Shown one piece after another: positions 43,480 to 52,214 of a DNA stretch of 64,000 nucleotides. The notes beneath the pieces are model-generated. The model was not told the origin of the DNA, searched no databases, and worked only from the letters and a program-made list of their open reading frames with translations. Source of the DNA: CAIUGU01 sp965279735 (lineage in GTDB: Bacteria; Pseudomonadota; Gammaproteobacteria; Steroidobacterales; Steroidobacteraceae). The position numbers and the translations under genes are program-made. Positions within the stretch are counted from its first letter, which is position 1; the number at the start of each line of letters is the position of its first letter. The DNA is taken from NCBI GenBank assembly GCA_965279735.1, contig OZ257260.1, positions 2,356,001 through 2,420,000 of the forward strand, written 5' to 3'.

Positions 43480-44070
43480 TCAAGGTCCTTCGGTTTCGCT
43501 GCCGCGATCCGTTGTGCGGCAGGCTTCATCGGCGAGCTGGAGCAGTGAATGGATCACCGCATCGCGCTGTTCGGGGGTAAACGGGGAAATACGCAGTGCC
43601 TCACGCAGGATCAGTCCATCCACCGCGAGCGAAACGATCGCCTTGCGTTCGAACGACCCTTGCCACGACGCCAGCTCCGACGTGTAGTCCGCGAGGCAAG
43701 TGCGGAAGATGGCGACAAGTGAAGGATCGTTGGCCGCGGCCGTCAGCAATGCAGCGCCCTGGCAACCCTGCGATTCAGGACGACACAACGAGCCCAGCAC
43801 GCTGGCTTTCAGATCCGCAGAGGGTTCATCAGGTAGATGTTCGCGGGCATCGCGCCGACCGGTTTCAAAAGACTTCAGGAAGCGCTCGCCCATCGCGTGA
43901 AGCAGCGCCTCCTTGCTCGGAAAGTGATAGAGCAGTCCGCCCTTGCTCACTCCTGCGGCCTGCGCCACCTGTTCCAAGGTGAAATTGCCCGCGCCGAGGT
44001 CAGTCGAAAGCTGGCCGACTGCATCGAGGATGCGATCGCGCGCGAGATTCTGTTGGGGCTGAGTGGACAT
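43480..44070 (-). CDS. TetR-family repressor of the efflux operon
   Basis: This 196-aa regulator has an N-terminal HTH (RDRILDAVGQLS, FTLEQVAQAAGVSKGGLLYHFPSKEALL) and a helical inducer domain. It is first in the operon tetR-mexA-mexB-oprM, 9 bp from the adaptor gene, so it probably represses its own operon. A weak dyad TACCG-N6-CGGTA at 44099-44114 upstream is a possible operator. Confidence 0.9.
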   Translation of the reverse strand: MSTQPQQNLARDRILDAVGQLSTDLGAGNFTLEQVAQAAGVSKGGLLYHFPSKEALLHAMGERFLKSFETGRRDAREHLPDEPSADLKASVLGSLCRPESQGCQGAALLTAAANDPSLVAIFRTCLADYTSELASWQGSFERKAIVSLAVDGLILREALRISPFTPEQRDAVIHSLLQLADEACRTTDRGSETEGP

Positions 44071-44522
44071 GGCGGCCTGCGGAAGGGGAGCCGCAGTTTA
44101 CCGTCCAGCCGGTATAGTTCAAGTGAATTTTTGTGCGCTGCACATGGCCAATGGTTTGCTCGGAGGTCCGGCCTTAGATGAAAAAAGGCAGATCATGAAG
44201 TCACCAATCTACCCGGCGGAACGCATCCGCGGACGTGTTTTTACGTATCTTGAAGCCGTCCTCGCGTCACTGGAACCGGATGGAGCCTCGCCAGGCCGGA
44301 GGCGAAAACCCGGAACCTCTTGATTTCGCATTGCAGCAAATTTCGCCTGACTCGGCATGTGCGTCAGGGATCAAGTCTCCCCCGCCGCCACCGCCTGTCA
44401 TCACGTCCATCGCGGTTACAAATCGGCAGCAATGCACAAGTCGCACGGGATGGCGCGGTACACTGCGCGCCCTTCAAGCAAACCCAATCGCCGGGCCCAT
44501 CGCCCTGCATCGCGAAACCAAC
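44071..44522. other. Intergenic region between tetR and MOSC genes
   Basis: This 452-bp stretch holds the tetR promoter region on the minus strand (a CTATAC near 44112 and the weak dyad 44099-44114). A TACACT at about 44460 could be a -10 for the MOSC gene. I see no further gene, repeat or RNA. Confidence 0.4.
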
Positions 44523-45338
44523 TTGGCCATTACGCTGACCGCCTTGAATGTCTACCCGGTGAAATCCTGCAAGGGAATTTCACTGACAGAAGCGACACTC
44601 CTGGCCACGGGCCTGCAGCACGACCGCGAATGGATGATCGTCACGCCTTCCGGCCGCTTCGTGACCCAGCGTGAAGAACCTCGCCTCGCGCTCATCGAAA
44701 CCTATCTGGACGAAGAGGGACTCCAGCTCGTTTTCCCGGATGCGGGCGAACTATTCGTGCCCTTCAACGCGCACGGCCCCACCATCACTGCGGTGGTCTG
44801 GAACGACCGTTGCGGTGCGCTCGACATGGGAAGCGAAGCCGCCGAGCTGCTGACTGCATTTCTCGGCAAGCCGCATCGCCTCGTGCGTTTCAATCCTGCA
44901 GGCCAGCGACTGAGCAATCCGGCATGGACCGGAGTGACGCCCGCGCTGAATCTTTTTTCCGACGGGTTTCCGCTACTCGCGATCTCGGAGGCCAGCCTCG
45001 CGGATCTCAACTCGCGGCTTGAGAAGCCGCTGCCGATGAACCGATTCCGACCCAACCTGGTGTTCGACGGCTTTGAACCCTACGGAGAAGACTCCGTGCA
45101 CGAACTGGCCACCGGAGCCATTCGCCTGCGGGCAGTCAAACCCTGCACACGCTGCAAGATCACGACCACCGACCAGAAGACAGGCATTGTGGCGGGCATG
45201 GAGCCGCTCAACACGCTGAAGAGCTATCGCCTGAGCCGGGAACTCAGAGGCGTTGTGTTCGGGCAGAACGTCATTCCCGTCGGTGGCGTGGGGCAGCCAC
45301 TCGCCATAGGCCAGACGTTCGAGCCCTTCTGGCGCTGA
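44523..45338 (+). CDS. MOSC domain-containing protein (YcbX-like)
   Basis: This 271-aa protein has an N-terminal MOSC_N beta-barrel (ALNVYPVKSCKGISLTEATL) and a C-terminal MOSC domain with the molybdenum-ligand Cys in AVKPCTRCKITTTD. It lacks the C-terminal ferredoxin domain of E. coli YcbX. YcbX-type enzymes detoxify N-hydroxylated compounds using molybdenum cofactor, and the same cofactor serves NasA in this window. I chose the TTG at 44523 because the domain begins there; upstream sequence in frame does not look coding. No clear ribosome binding site is present. Confidence 0.85.
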   Translation: MAITLTALNVYPVKSCKGISLTEATLLATGLQHDREWMIVTPSGRFVTQREEPRLALIETYLDEEGLQLVFPDAGELFVPFNAHGPTITAVVWNDRCGALDMGSEAAELLTAFLGKPHRLVRFNPAGQRLSNPAWTGVTPALNLFSDGFPLLAISEASLADLNSRLEKPLPMNRFRPNLVFDGFEPYGEDSVHELATGAIRLRAVKPCTRCKITTTDQKTGIVAGMEPLNTLKSYRLSRELRGVVFGQNVIPVGGVGQPLAIGQTFEPFWR

Positions 45339-45342
45339 CGCT

Positions 45343-48300
45343 TCAGGGAGCCTGGATTGCAGGCTTGTCGACGGGCTTGCCGCGAAGCAACCGCTTCACC
45401 CACTGCTGGAAATCGTCGACGAAGACGAAGATCACCGGCACGACGAACAGGCTGAGCGCGGTCGATGCGATGAGGCCACCGATCACCGTCACACCCATCG
45501 GTGCACGAAAACTGGAATCACCGGACAGTCCCAAAGCGATCGGCAGCATACCCGCGCCCATCGCAATCGTCGTCATCACGATTGGCCTTGCACGCTTGGA
45601 GCAGGCATCGATCAGCGCCTCGAAGCGCGCAAGACCGTGTTCGCGCTGCGCCATCTCCGCGTACTCGACCAGCAGGATGGAATTCTTCGTCACGATACCC
45701 ATGAGCATCAGCATGCCGATCATCGACGAGATTGATATCTCGTACTGGAAGATGACGAGGCAGACGATAGCGCCGCCCATCGACGGCGGCAGCGCCGACA
45801 GGATGGTGGCCGGCTGGAACGCATCCTTGAACAGGATCACGAGCAGGGCATAGATGCAGAGAATGCCGATCGCCATTGCGAAGAGGAAACCGGACATCAG
45901 ATCCCGGAAGAACTCTGCCTGGCCGGAAACGACTTCATGCACTGTCGATGGCAGGTTCTGCATGGCGGGTGTCGCACGGGCAGCTGCGAGCATGTCGCCC
46001 AGTGCGCGCCCGTTCAGGTCAGCCGTGATGTTGACGTTGCGATTACGGTCATAGCGTGAAATCTGCGCGGGTCCGGCTCCAAAGGAAATGTCCGCAACGT
46101 TGCGCAAGGCCACCGGGCCCTGCCGGCCGGAGACCGTCAACAAACCGATCTGGTCGATATCGGAGCGGGCAGCGTCCGTGATCCGCACTCGGATCGGGAT
46201 CTGCCGCGAAGGCAGATTCAGCTTGGCGAGGCCTGCGGTCGCATCGCCACTCGTCGCGATACGCGTGACCAGACCCAGGGATTCGGTCGTCACTCCGAGT
46301 TCGGCTGCACGCTCAGGCAAAGGCCGCACGACGATCTCGGGCCGCACCAGACTGGCCGAAGAACTGACGATGCCGAGCCCCGGAATGCCCCGCATGTCCT
46401 GCTCGACGGCCGCAGCGGCCGCATCCAGTTCATCGGGATCCTCGCCCACGAGCGTGACCTGCAACTGGCTACCGAACTGGTTGCCGAACGTAATGCGTAC
46501 GCCCGCCACGTCATTGACTGCGGCCATGATGTCGCGCTGGATTTCCTGCTGGCTGCGGTCACGGTCGTCGACGGGCAGGAGGACGACTTGCAGGTTCGCT
46601 TCATTGACGTCGCCAGCGGTACCACCTCCTCCGCCAGGCCCTCCGCCGCCCTGCGCACTGCCGATCGTGGTGTAAATGCGCTCGATCTCGGAAATGCCTG
46701 CGAGGCGCTTGCGCACGTCTTCCGCCACCGCATGAGTTTCCTCGAGCGCGGACCCGGGGGGAAGCTGTACGTTGAGCGACGTGAAGCCCACGTCCCCCGC
46801 CGGCGAAAATCCCTGCGGCAGCAGCGGCAACAAGGACAGCGAACCGACCAGGATCACCGTCGCTACGCTGATTGTCGTCCTGCGATGATTGAGACACCAC
46901 GTTACCGAGCGCAAATACCATTCCTGCACGGCACTGGTCTCGTCCCCCTGCTCATGGGGCTTCATGATGTTGGCGGCCATCATCGGCGTCAGTAGTCGCG
47001 CTACGAGCAGCGAGAACAGCACAGCCACCGTTGCCGTGAAGGCAAACGGCCGGAAGAATTCTCCGGGCACGCCGCCCATGAACGCGACCGGCACGAACAC
47101 TGCGCACAGCGTAAGCGTAGTGGCGACAACAGCGAGACCGATCTCGATGGCTGCGTCTGTCGCCGCCTGCAGCGGTGGCTTGCCCATGCGCAGATGGCGA
47201 TAGATATTCTCGACTTCGACGATCGCATCATCGACGAGCATTCCCACCACCAGCGAGAGCGCGAGCAGCGTCAGCGTGTTGAGGGTGTAGCCCAGCAGGT
47301 TCATTGCCCAGAACGTGGGAATCACGGCCAGGGGCAATGCGACGGCCGACACCAGCGTGGCCCGCCAGTCACGCAGGAAGAACCACACCACCGCGATGGC
47401 GAGGATAGCGCCTTCGACCAGCATCTCCATCGATACGTTGAAGCCCTCGCGGATATAGCCCACCGTCGAATTGACCTCGGTGAACTTGACGTTCGGATAA
47501 GTCTTCTGGAGCCGCGCCACGGCGATCTGCACATCTTCGGCAACGCCGAGCGCGCTGGCACCCCACGCACGAACGATTTCAAAGCCGACCACGGGCTGGC
47601 CATCGAGCAATGCAAGCTGCCTGCGCTCGGAGGCCTGATCCTTGACGTCGGCGACTGTATCGAGACGCAGGTTCCGGCCATCGGGCAACAGGATCGGCAG
47701 TGCGGCAAGTTCCTGCGCCGAGGTAATCGTGCCCACCGTGCGGACATTCTGCTCGAGCCCGCCGACACGTGCCTCACCACCCGGATATTCCGCCTGGATG
47801 CGCGCGAGTTGCCGCGAGAGATCACCAGCGGTGATGCCAAGGGCAGTGAGGCGGTCCGGATCAAGGTCGACGCGAATTTCACGCGAGACACCGCCGACGC
47901 GATTCACCCGTCCCACGCCGGGAACTGCCGTCAGCTCACGCATCACGGTGAGATCGATGAACCAGGAAAGGTCGGTGTCGCTCATGCCTTCGGCGGCAAC
48001 ACCGAACGTAAGGATGGGCTGTCCTGCGGTGGTCGCACGCGAAATGACCGGCTCGTTTGCATCAAGCGGCAGGTCGCTGCGGATTCTCGTGATGGCGTCG
48101 CGCACGTCGTCCTGCGCCTGGCTGATGTCGCGATCGAAGAGGAACTGGACGACGGTGGTCGAGGCGCCAACACTCACCGAGGAAGTGATGTGCTGGACTC
48201 CGGTGACCGTGGCGATCGCATCCTCGACCTTGCGGGTGACTTCCGATTCCATCTGCGATGGCGGCACGCCCGCGTAGCCAACGGTGACGACTACCGTCGG

Positions 48301-48426
48301 AAATTCGATGTCCGGCAGGTCCTGGACTCCCAGCCGGTTGAAGCTGATGAGTCCACCGATCATCAATGCGATGAACAGCACGATGACCGGTGTCGGATTG
48401 CGGATGGCCCAGGTGACGAAATTCAT
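45343..48426 (-). CDS. RND efflux transporter permease (second system)
   Basis: This 1027-aa HAE-type pump has the N-terminal AIRNPTPVIVLFIALMIGGLISF, the proton-relay helix VVGMLVDDAIVEVENIYRHL, and the C-terminal TTIAMGAGMLPIALGLSGDSS. It belongs to the branch with MNFVTWAIRNP starts (MdtB/MuxB-like), differing from the pump at 39137. A Gly/Pro-rich insert (QGGGGPGGGGGTAG) sits in the periplasmic porter region of the second half. Its adaptor gene is 18 bp upstream. No outer-membrane channel gene is linked. Confidence 0.95.
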   Translation of the reverse strand: MNFVTWAIRNPTPVIVLFIALMIGGLISFNRLGVQDLPDIEFPTVVVTVGYAGVPPSQMESEVTRKVEDAIATVTGVQHITSSVSVGASTTVVQFLFDRDISQAQDDVRDAITRIRSDLPLDANEPVISRATTAGQPILTFGVAAEGMSDTDLSWFIDLTVMRELTAVPGVGRVNRVGGVSREIRVDLDPDRLTALGITAGDLSRQLARIQAEYPGGEARVGGLEQNVRTVGTITSAQELAALPILLPDGRNLRLDTVADVKDQASERRQLALLDGQPVVGFEIVRAWGASALGVAEDVQIAVARLQKTYPNVKFTEVNSTVGYIREGFNVSMEMLVEGAILAIAVVWFFLRDWRATLVSAVALPLAVIPTFWAMNLLGYTLNTLTLLALSLVVGMLVDDAIVEVENIYRHLRMGKPPLQAATDAAIEIGLAVVATTLTLCAVFVPVAFMGGVPGEFFRPFAFTATVAVLFSLLVARLLTPMMAANIMKPHEQGDETSAVQEWYLRSVTWCLNHRRTTISVATVILVGSLSLLPLLPQGFSPAGDVGFTSLNVQLPPGSALEETHAVAEDVRKRLAGISEIERIYTTIGSAQGGGGPGGGGGTAGDVNEANLQVVLLPVDDRDRSQQEIQRDIMAAVNDVAGVRITFGNQFGSQLQVTLVGEDPDELDAAAAAVEQDMRGIPGLGIVSSSASLVRPEIVVRPLPERAAELGVTTESLGLVTRIATSGDATAGLAKLNLPSRQIPIRVRITDAARSDIDQIGLLTVSGRQGPVALRNVADISFGAGPAQISRYDRNRNVNITADLNGRALGDMLAAARATPAMQNLPSTVHEVVSGQAEFFRDLMSGFLFAMAIGILCIYALLVILFKDAFQPATILSALPPSMGGAIVCLVIFQYEISISSMIGMLMLMGIVTKNSILLVEYAEMAQREHGLARFEALIDACSKRARPIVMTTIAMGAGMLPIALGLSGDSSFRAPMGVTVIGGLIASTALSLFVVPVIFVFVDDFQQWVKRLLRGKPVDKPAIQAP

Positions 48427-48444
48427 GGCGGTTCCTGAAGCGCG

Positions 48445-49554
48445 TCAGGCGCCAGCGACGACCTTCACCTGGTCGCCGCTCTTGAGGAAGGCAGCTCCCT
48501 TGCCGACGATGCGCTCACCGACCTTGAGTCCGTCCATCACTTCGATTCCATCGCCGTGCAGATCGCCGACCTGGACGCGACGCTTCTCCACCTTGTCGTC
48601 TTCGCCGAGCACGAAGACATAGCTGTAGCCATCCTGCGAGACGATGGAGGACAACGGGACGAGGTTCGCCTGGCCTGAACTCGTCTCGATCGCGCCGCGC
48701 GCAAACATGCCGGGCCTCCCGGCCGCACCCGGCGTGATGTCGACATACACGAGACCCATGCGATTGTTGCTCGCCACAGTGGGCGCAACGATGCGCACCT
48801 TGCCGTCGAATTCGCTGCCATCGGCAGTGACCAGATGCGCGATCTGCCCCACCTTCAATTCCCTGAGGCGCGCTTCGGGTACTTCGCCGCGCCATTCCAT
48901 ACGGCTGTCACGCAGCAACCTCAGCATCTCACTGCCCGCCTGGGCGACCTGTCCGACGTTGACGGTGCGAGCCGTGATGATGCCGTCATACGGTGCGACG
49001 ACGCGCGTGTAGCGAAGCTTCAGTTCGGCGAGATCGAGATCGGCGCGCGCGGCATCCACCCTGCCCTGTGCAGCAAGCTGTTCACTGAGCAGTCGGTCGA
49101 GATCCGCCTTGGAAAAAACGGCGGATGTGGAGAGCGTCTCCGCCCGCTTGTACGCAGCCGATGCATTCACGAGCTGCGCCTCCGCCTGTTTCAGCGCAGC
49201 CCGACGCGATGACGCTTCGGCCTGCAGCATGCTGCCCGACAGGCGAATCAGCTCCTGACCACGCTTGACCTTGTCACCCACTTCGACCTGCACGGCATCG
49301 ACGCGATAACCGCCGACCTCCGGACCGATGATGATTTCCTGCCACGCATAGATGGAACCGGTGACCGCGATAGTGCGCGCCACACTCGTCGCCTTCACGA
49401 CGATCGCATTCACGGTTAGCGCGACGGGTGCCGCTGCCGGTGGGGCACCCGCGAGTAGAGGCGGACTCAGCAGGCACACGCCGAGGATCGCGAGCACCGG
49501 CAAGCGGCGCTGAGCCTGCAGCGTGACAGACCGGAGAAATTGAAGGGCACGCAT
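48445..49554 (-). CDS. RND efflux periplasmic adaptor (second system)
   Basis: This 369-aa membrane-fusion protein has a signal peptide (LPVLAILGVCLLSPPLLAGA) without a lipobox. The lipoyl half is IIIGPEVGGYRVDAVQVEVGDKVKRGQELI (read in parts). A helical hairpin follows (AEASSRRAALKQAEAQLVNA), then a second lipoyl half and barrel. The ATG at 49554 has AGGGA upstream. It is divergent from the MarR gene, which may regulate it. Confidence 0.92.
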   Translation of the reverse strand: MRALQFLRSVTLQAQRRLPVLAILGVCLLSPPLLAGAPPAAAPVALTVNAIVVKATSVARTIAVTGSIYAWQEIIIGPEVGGYRVDAVQVEVGDKVKRGQELIRLSGSMLQAEASSRRAALKQAEAQLVNASAAYKRAETLSTSAVFSKADLDRLLSEQLAAQGRVDAARADLDLAELKLRYTRVVAPYDGIITARTVNVGQVAQAGSEMLRLLRDSRMEWRGEVPEARLRELKVGQIAHLVTADGSEFDGKVRIVAPTVASNNRMGLVYVDITPGAAGRPGMFARGAIETSSGQANLVPLSSIVSQDGYSYVFVLGEDDKVEKRRVQVGDLHGDGIEVMDGLKVGERIVGKGAAFLKSGDQVKVVAGA

Positions 49555-49788
49555 ACGGAATCCCTGGGCAAGCGAATGGTTCGACCAATCCGTGGCAAGG
49601 CAAATGCCGGCGTCGGCGGCGCCAGAATACAGGCCGGAATACACTTCAGAGTAGAGCAAACATGTCCTGATCACTTTCAAGTTTTGTCAACGTCTACCGC
49701 GTGACGGCAGAACACCGCTTCCCCCTGAAAGTCGCAGCCGGTACCCGGAAAATGGTCATTGGATACCGTACCGGCGATTATCAGCTTG

Positions 49789-49817
49789 CTGACATCGTAT
49801 CAGGCACCTGATATAAC
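49789..49817 (+). promoter_or_regulatory. marR promoter with overlapping dyad operator
   Basis: CTGACA (49789-49794) and TATAAC (49812-49817) are spaced 17 bp. The 7-bp dyad TATCAGG-CA-CCTGATA (49798-49813) overlaps the spacer and -10, so MarR binding would repress. The -10 ends eight bases before the ATG, leaving almost no leader. In the remaining interval 49555-49788 no clear promoter for the divergent efflux genes was found. Confidence 0.65.
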
Positions 49818-49825
49818 TCAACCCC

Positions 49826-50413
49826 ATGAAGAGCAATCAGCCCAAATCATCCTCTGGGCGCCCGCAACCTGAGCGGGCCGATCCGCCCCAGGAGCACCTG
49901 GGCTATCTGCTCAAGCGTTTGCAGCATGCAATCCGTCAGTCCATCGACGAGGCCCTGCGGCAGCAGGGCGTGAAGCTGACTTTTGCGCACGTTGTCACCC
50001 TGTTCGGCATCAGCCATGAGCCGGGAACGTCCGGGGCACAGATCGCCAAGCGCGCGATGGTGACGGCCCAGACCATCAACACCATCCTGCACCGCCTGGA
50101 AAAGGAGGGCAGCGCCGAACGACGGCCGCATCCCGACAACCGGCGTGTCGACTGCTGGTACATTACCGACGCGGGCCGCGCCCGGATGCATCAGGCGCGA
50201 GCAGCCGCTGATCCTGTCTGGGCAAGCATGCTCGCTCCCTTGAGCGAAGCCGAAGCCGGGCAACTCCGCAGCCTGCTCAAGCGGTGTATCGAAGGACTCG
50301 AACGCAACCGCGAGGCCGGTGGCAAAAATGAAGAGTTTCCGTTCGTGCCGTCCCGTACACGGCGCGCGCGAGTCACACCAAAGAAACAGACAACCGAAGG
50401 GAAAGTGAAATGA
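49826..50413 (+). CDS. MarR-family transcriptional regulator
   Basis: This 195-aa winged-helix regulator has the helix-turn-helix SGAQIAKRAMVTAQTINTIL, the wing EGSAERRPHPDNRRVDCWYIT and dimerisation helices. Its basic C-terminal tail (PSRTRRARVTPKKQT) is longer than usual. It is divergent from the second RND operon and its own promoter holds a dyad, so it probably controls both directions. Its stop overlaps the next gene as ATGA. Confidence 0.92.
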   Translation: MKSNQPKSSSGRPQPERADPPQEHLGYLLKRLQHAIRQSIDEALRQQGVKLTFAHVVTLFGISHEPGTSGAQIAKRAMVTAQTINTILHRLEKEGSAERRPHPDNRRVDCWYITDAGRARMHQARAAADPVWASMLAPLSEAEAGQLRSLLKRCIEGLERNREAGGKNEEFPFVPSRTRRARVTPKKQTTEGKVK

Positions 50414-50919
50414 CCATCTCCATGTATCAGGCTTCCGTACCCGTGCTCACCCGCGCGCTGACCAACCTGCGCACGATCCTCGCGAAGGCGGAAGCCCACG
50501 CCGAAGCAAAGAAGATCGACCCTGCCATTTTCATCGCCGGTCGCCTGAGCCCCGACATGTTGCCGCTCGCCAAGCAGATCCAGATTGCTTCCGACAATGC
50601 CAAGGGCATCGCCGCACGGCTGGGCGGTGTCGAGATCCCTGCGTATGCAGACACCGAAACGACGTTTGCCGAACTGTATGCACGCATCGACAAGACGCTC
50701 GCTTTCATCGGCGGCATCAAGGCCGCGCAGATCGACGGCTCGGAAGACCGCAGCGTGGAGCTTAAACTCGGGCCCACTACCGTGAACTTCACGGGTCAGT
50801 CGTACCTGCTCGGCTTCGCGTTGCCGAATTTCTTTTTCCATGCCGTCACGGCCTACGCCATCCTGCGCCATCTCGGTGTAGAGGTCGGCAAGCGCGACTA
50901 CATCGGCAATCCGCAATGA
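50410..50919 (+). CDS. DUF1993 family protein
   Basis: This helical cytoplasmic protein (169 aa) matches DUF1993: SMYQASVPVLTRALTNLRTIL, ARLSPDMLPLAKQIQIASDNAKG-like segments, and the C-terminal LPNFFFHAVTAYAILRHLGVEVGKRDYIG. The fold resembles DinB-like four-helix bundles, and its function is unknown. It overlaps marR by 4 bp and is translationally coupled to it, so MarR may control it together with the efflux genes. Confidence 0.9.
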   Translation: MTISMYQASVPVLTRALTNLRTILAKAEAHAEAKKIDPAIFIAGRLSPDMLPLAKQIQIASDNAKGIAARLGGVEIPAYADTETTFAELYARIDKTLAFIGGIKAAQIDGSEDRSVELKLGPTTVNFTGQSYLLGFALPNFFFHAVTAYAILRHLGVEVGKRDYIGNPQ

Positions 50920-50932
50920 TCCCGTACTTGAG

Positions 50933-51337
50933 TTGAAGCGGACAATCCTCGAATGGATGGGTGTGGCGGCAGTCTTCGGACTCGCCGCCGCAGCCCGCTA
51001 TCTGCTGATCCAGGTGCCTGCAGTCGGCCAGGCCTGTGAAGCCGACCCTGCCGTTGCATGGTGTGCAACGCGGGCACTCGTGATTCGCAGCTTCTCGGCG
51101 TTTGGTCTCGGCTATGCAGCGATGGCGGCGACCCTGGTGATGGTATTCACCTGGAATCGCGTGGTCGCCTGGGTAGCCACGCTGATCGGTGCGGCCGGAC
51201 TGGTTCTCTATTGCTACGAACCGGCCGCTGTCAGTTTCGTCACGGGCGTGCTGGTACTCGCCCGCGCACAATCAGGTCGGCCGCGTATATCCCTTGGACG
51301 GCAAGACGCCGGAAGGGCTGCGGACTACACCGGATAG
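50933..51337 (+). CDS. Small integral membrane protein
   Basis: This 134-aa protein starts with TTG at 50933, 13 bp after the DUF1993 gene. It has about four hydrophobic helices (WMGVAAVFGLAAAARYLLIQV, SFSAFGLGYAAMAATLVMVF, VVAWVATLIGAAGLVLYCY and AAVSFVTGVLVLA) and two Cys in CEADPAVAWC near the first loop. I recognise no family. The ribosome binding site is weak, and the start may differ. It is probably the third gene of the marR transcript. Confidence 0.65.
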   Translation: MKRTILEWMGVAAVFGLAAAARYLLIQVPAVGQACEADPAVAWCATRALVIRSFSAFGLGYAAMAATLVMVFTWNRVVAWVATLIGAAGLVLYCYEPAAVSFVTGVLVLARAQSGRPRISLGRQDAGRAADYTG

Positions 51338-51362
51338 ACAACCGTGGCGTATCCACCGAGAG

Positions 51363-51397
51363 GTGCATCAAACCACGACGACTCTCGATGCACTTTT
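51363..51397 (+). terminator. Putative terminator of the marR transcript
   Basis: GTGCATC (51363-51369) and GATGCAC (51387-51393) pair around a 17-base loop and are followed by TTTT. It lies 26 bp after the small membrane protein gene. Confidence 0.5.
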
Positions 51398-51430
51398 AGC
51401 GGAGCAGGCCTCCGGCTGACAGCATGATCG

Positions 51431-52126
51431 CTATCCGGTGATCTGCTGGTCCAGCGTCGCCCGCAACTCCGCGGGCAGCTTGAGACGGCTTGCCAGGGCA
51501 TCGAGCCAGGCGCGTTCGGCGGGATGATCGGGATCGATCGCGAGACGTGACGCGAGATACAGTTCAGCGCCCTGCTCGGGGCTCGCAACCTGGGCAGTGA
51601 TGCGGCCCAAATCGCCGGGCTGCGTCAATGCGTCGAACACCATGGCTTTCGCTTCGGCATCGAGGCCGAGGCGTTCCACCTGCGCGAAGAGTCGCTGCTG
51701 TTCCTCTGCATCCACATGCCCGTCCGCTTTCGCGGCGGCAATCATGCCGCGGATCAGCACGAGCTCGAAAGCGCCACCATCCGCTGCGGGCTGCGCGTGC
51801 GGCAGCAATTTCGGCGCTTGCTGCGGGATGGATGCGAGGGGATTCGCACCACCCTGGCTCTGGCGATAAGTCTGGTACGCCTGGTAGGCGATGGCACCCA
51901 AGGCTGCCGCTCCACCGTACCCCAACGCACCGCCCGCGAGTTTGCGGACCTTCTTGCCGCCGAGCAGCATGCCTAGCAAGCCACCCGCCACTGCACCGGC
52001 GCCGAACGCCTGCGGGCCGCTCGCCTGGTTCAGCCGGTCCCGTGCCTGGTTGGCGATGTTGCCAAGCCCCCCTGTGCCGGTCCCGCCGCCCAGGACCTGG
52101 TCGAGCAATTGTTTTGGATCGAACAT
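51431..52126 (-). CDS. DUF533/TerB-like protein (YebE family)
   Basis: This 231-aa protein has a Gly-rich N-terminal half with a hydrophobic segment (GAVAGGLLGMLLGGKKVRKLAGGALGYGGAAALGAIAYQAY, read in parts). The C-terminal TerB-like helical domain reads LIRGMIAAAKADGHVDAEEQQRLF and ends with LPAELRATLDQQI. YebE-type proteins are envelope-stress-induced in Enterobacteria; the biochemical role is not established. No operon partners are clear. Confidence 0.9.
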   Translation of the reverse strand: MFDPKQLLDQVLGGGTGTGGLGNIANQARDRLNQASGPQAFGAGAVAGGLLGMLLGGKKVRKLAGGALGYGGAAALGAIAYQAYQTYRQSQGGANPLASIPQQAPKLLPHAQPAADGGAFELVLIRGMIAAAKADGHVDAEEQQRLFAQVERLGLDAEAKAMVFDALTQPGDLGRITAQVASPEQGAELYLASRLAIDPDHPAERAWLDALASRLKLPAELRATLDQQITG

Positions 52127-52214
52127 CGGAATACTCCCTCGAGAGAGAAAAGGTCTGACATCGTCTCGGCAGACCGACTCAGACCCGCCACGAGGTCATT
52201 CGTTGCGTCGGCAA

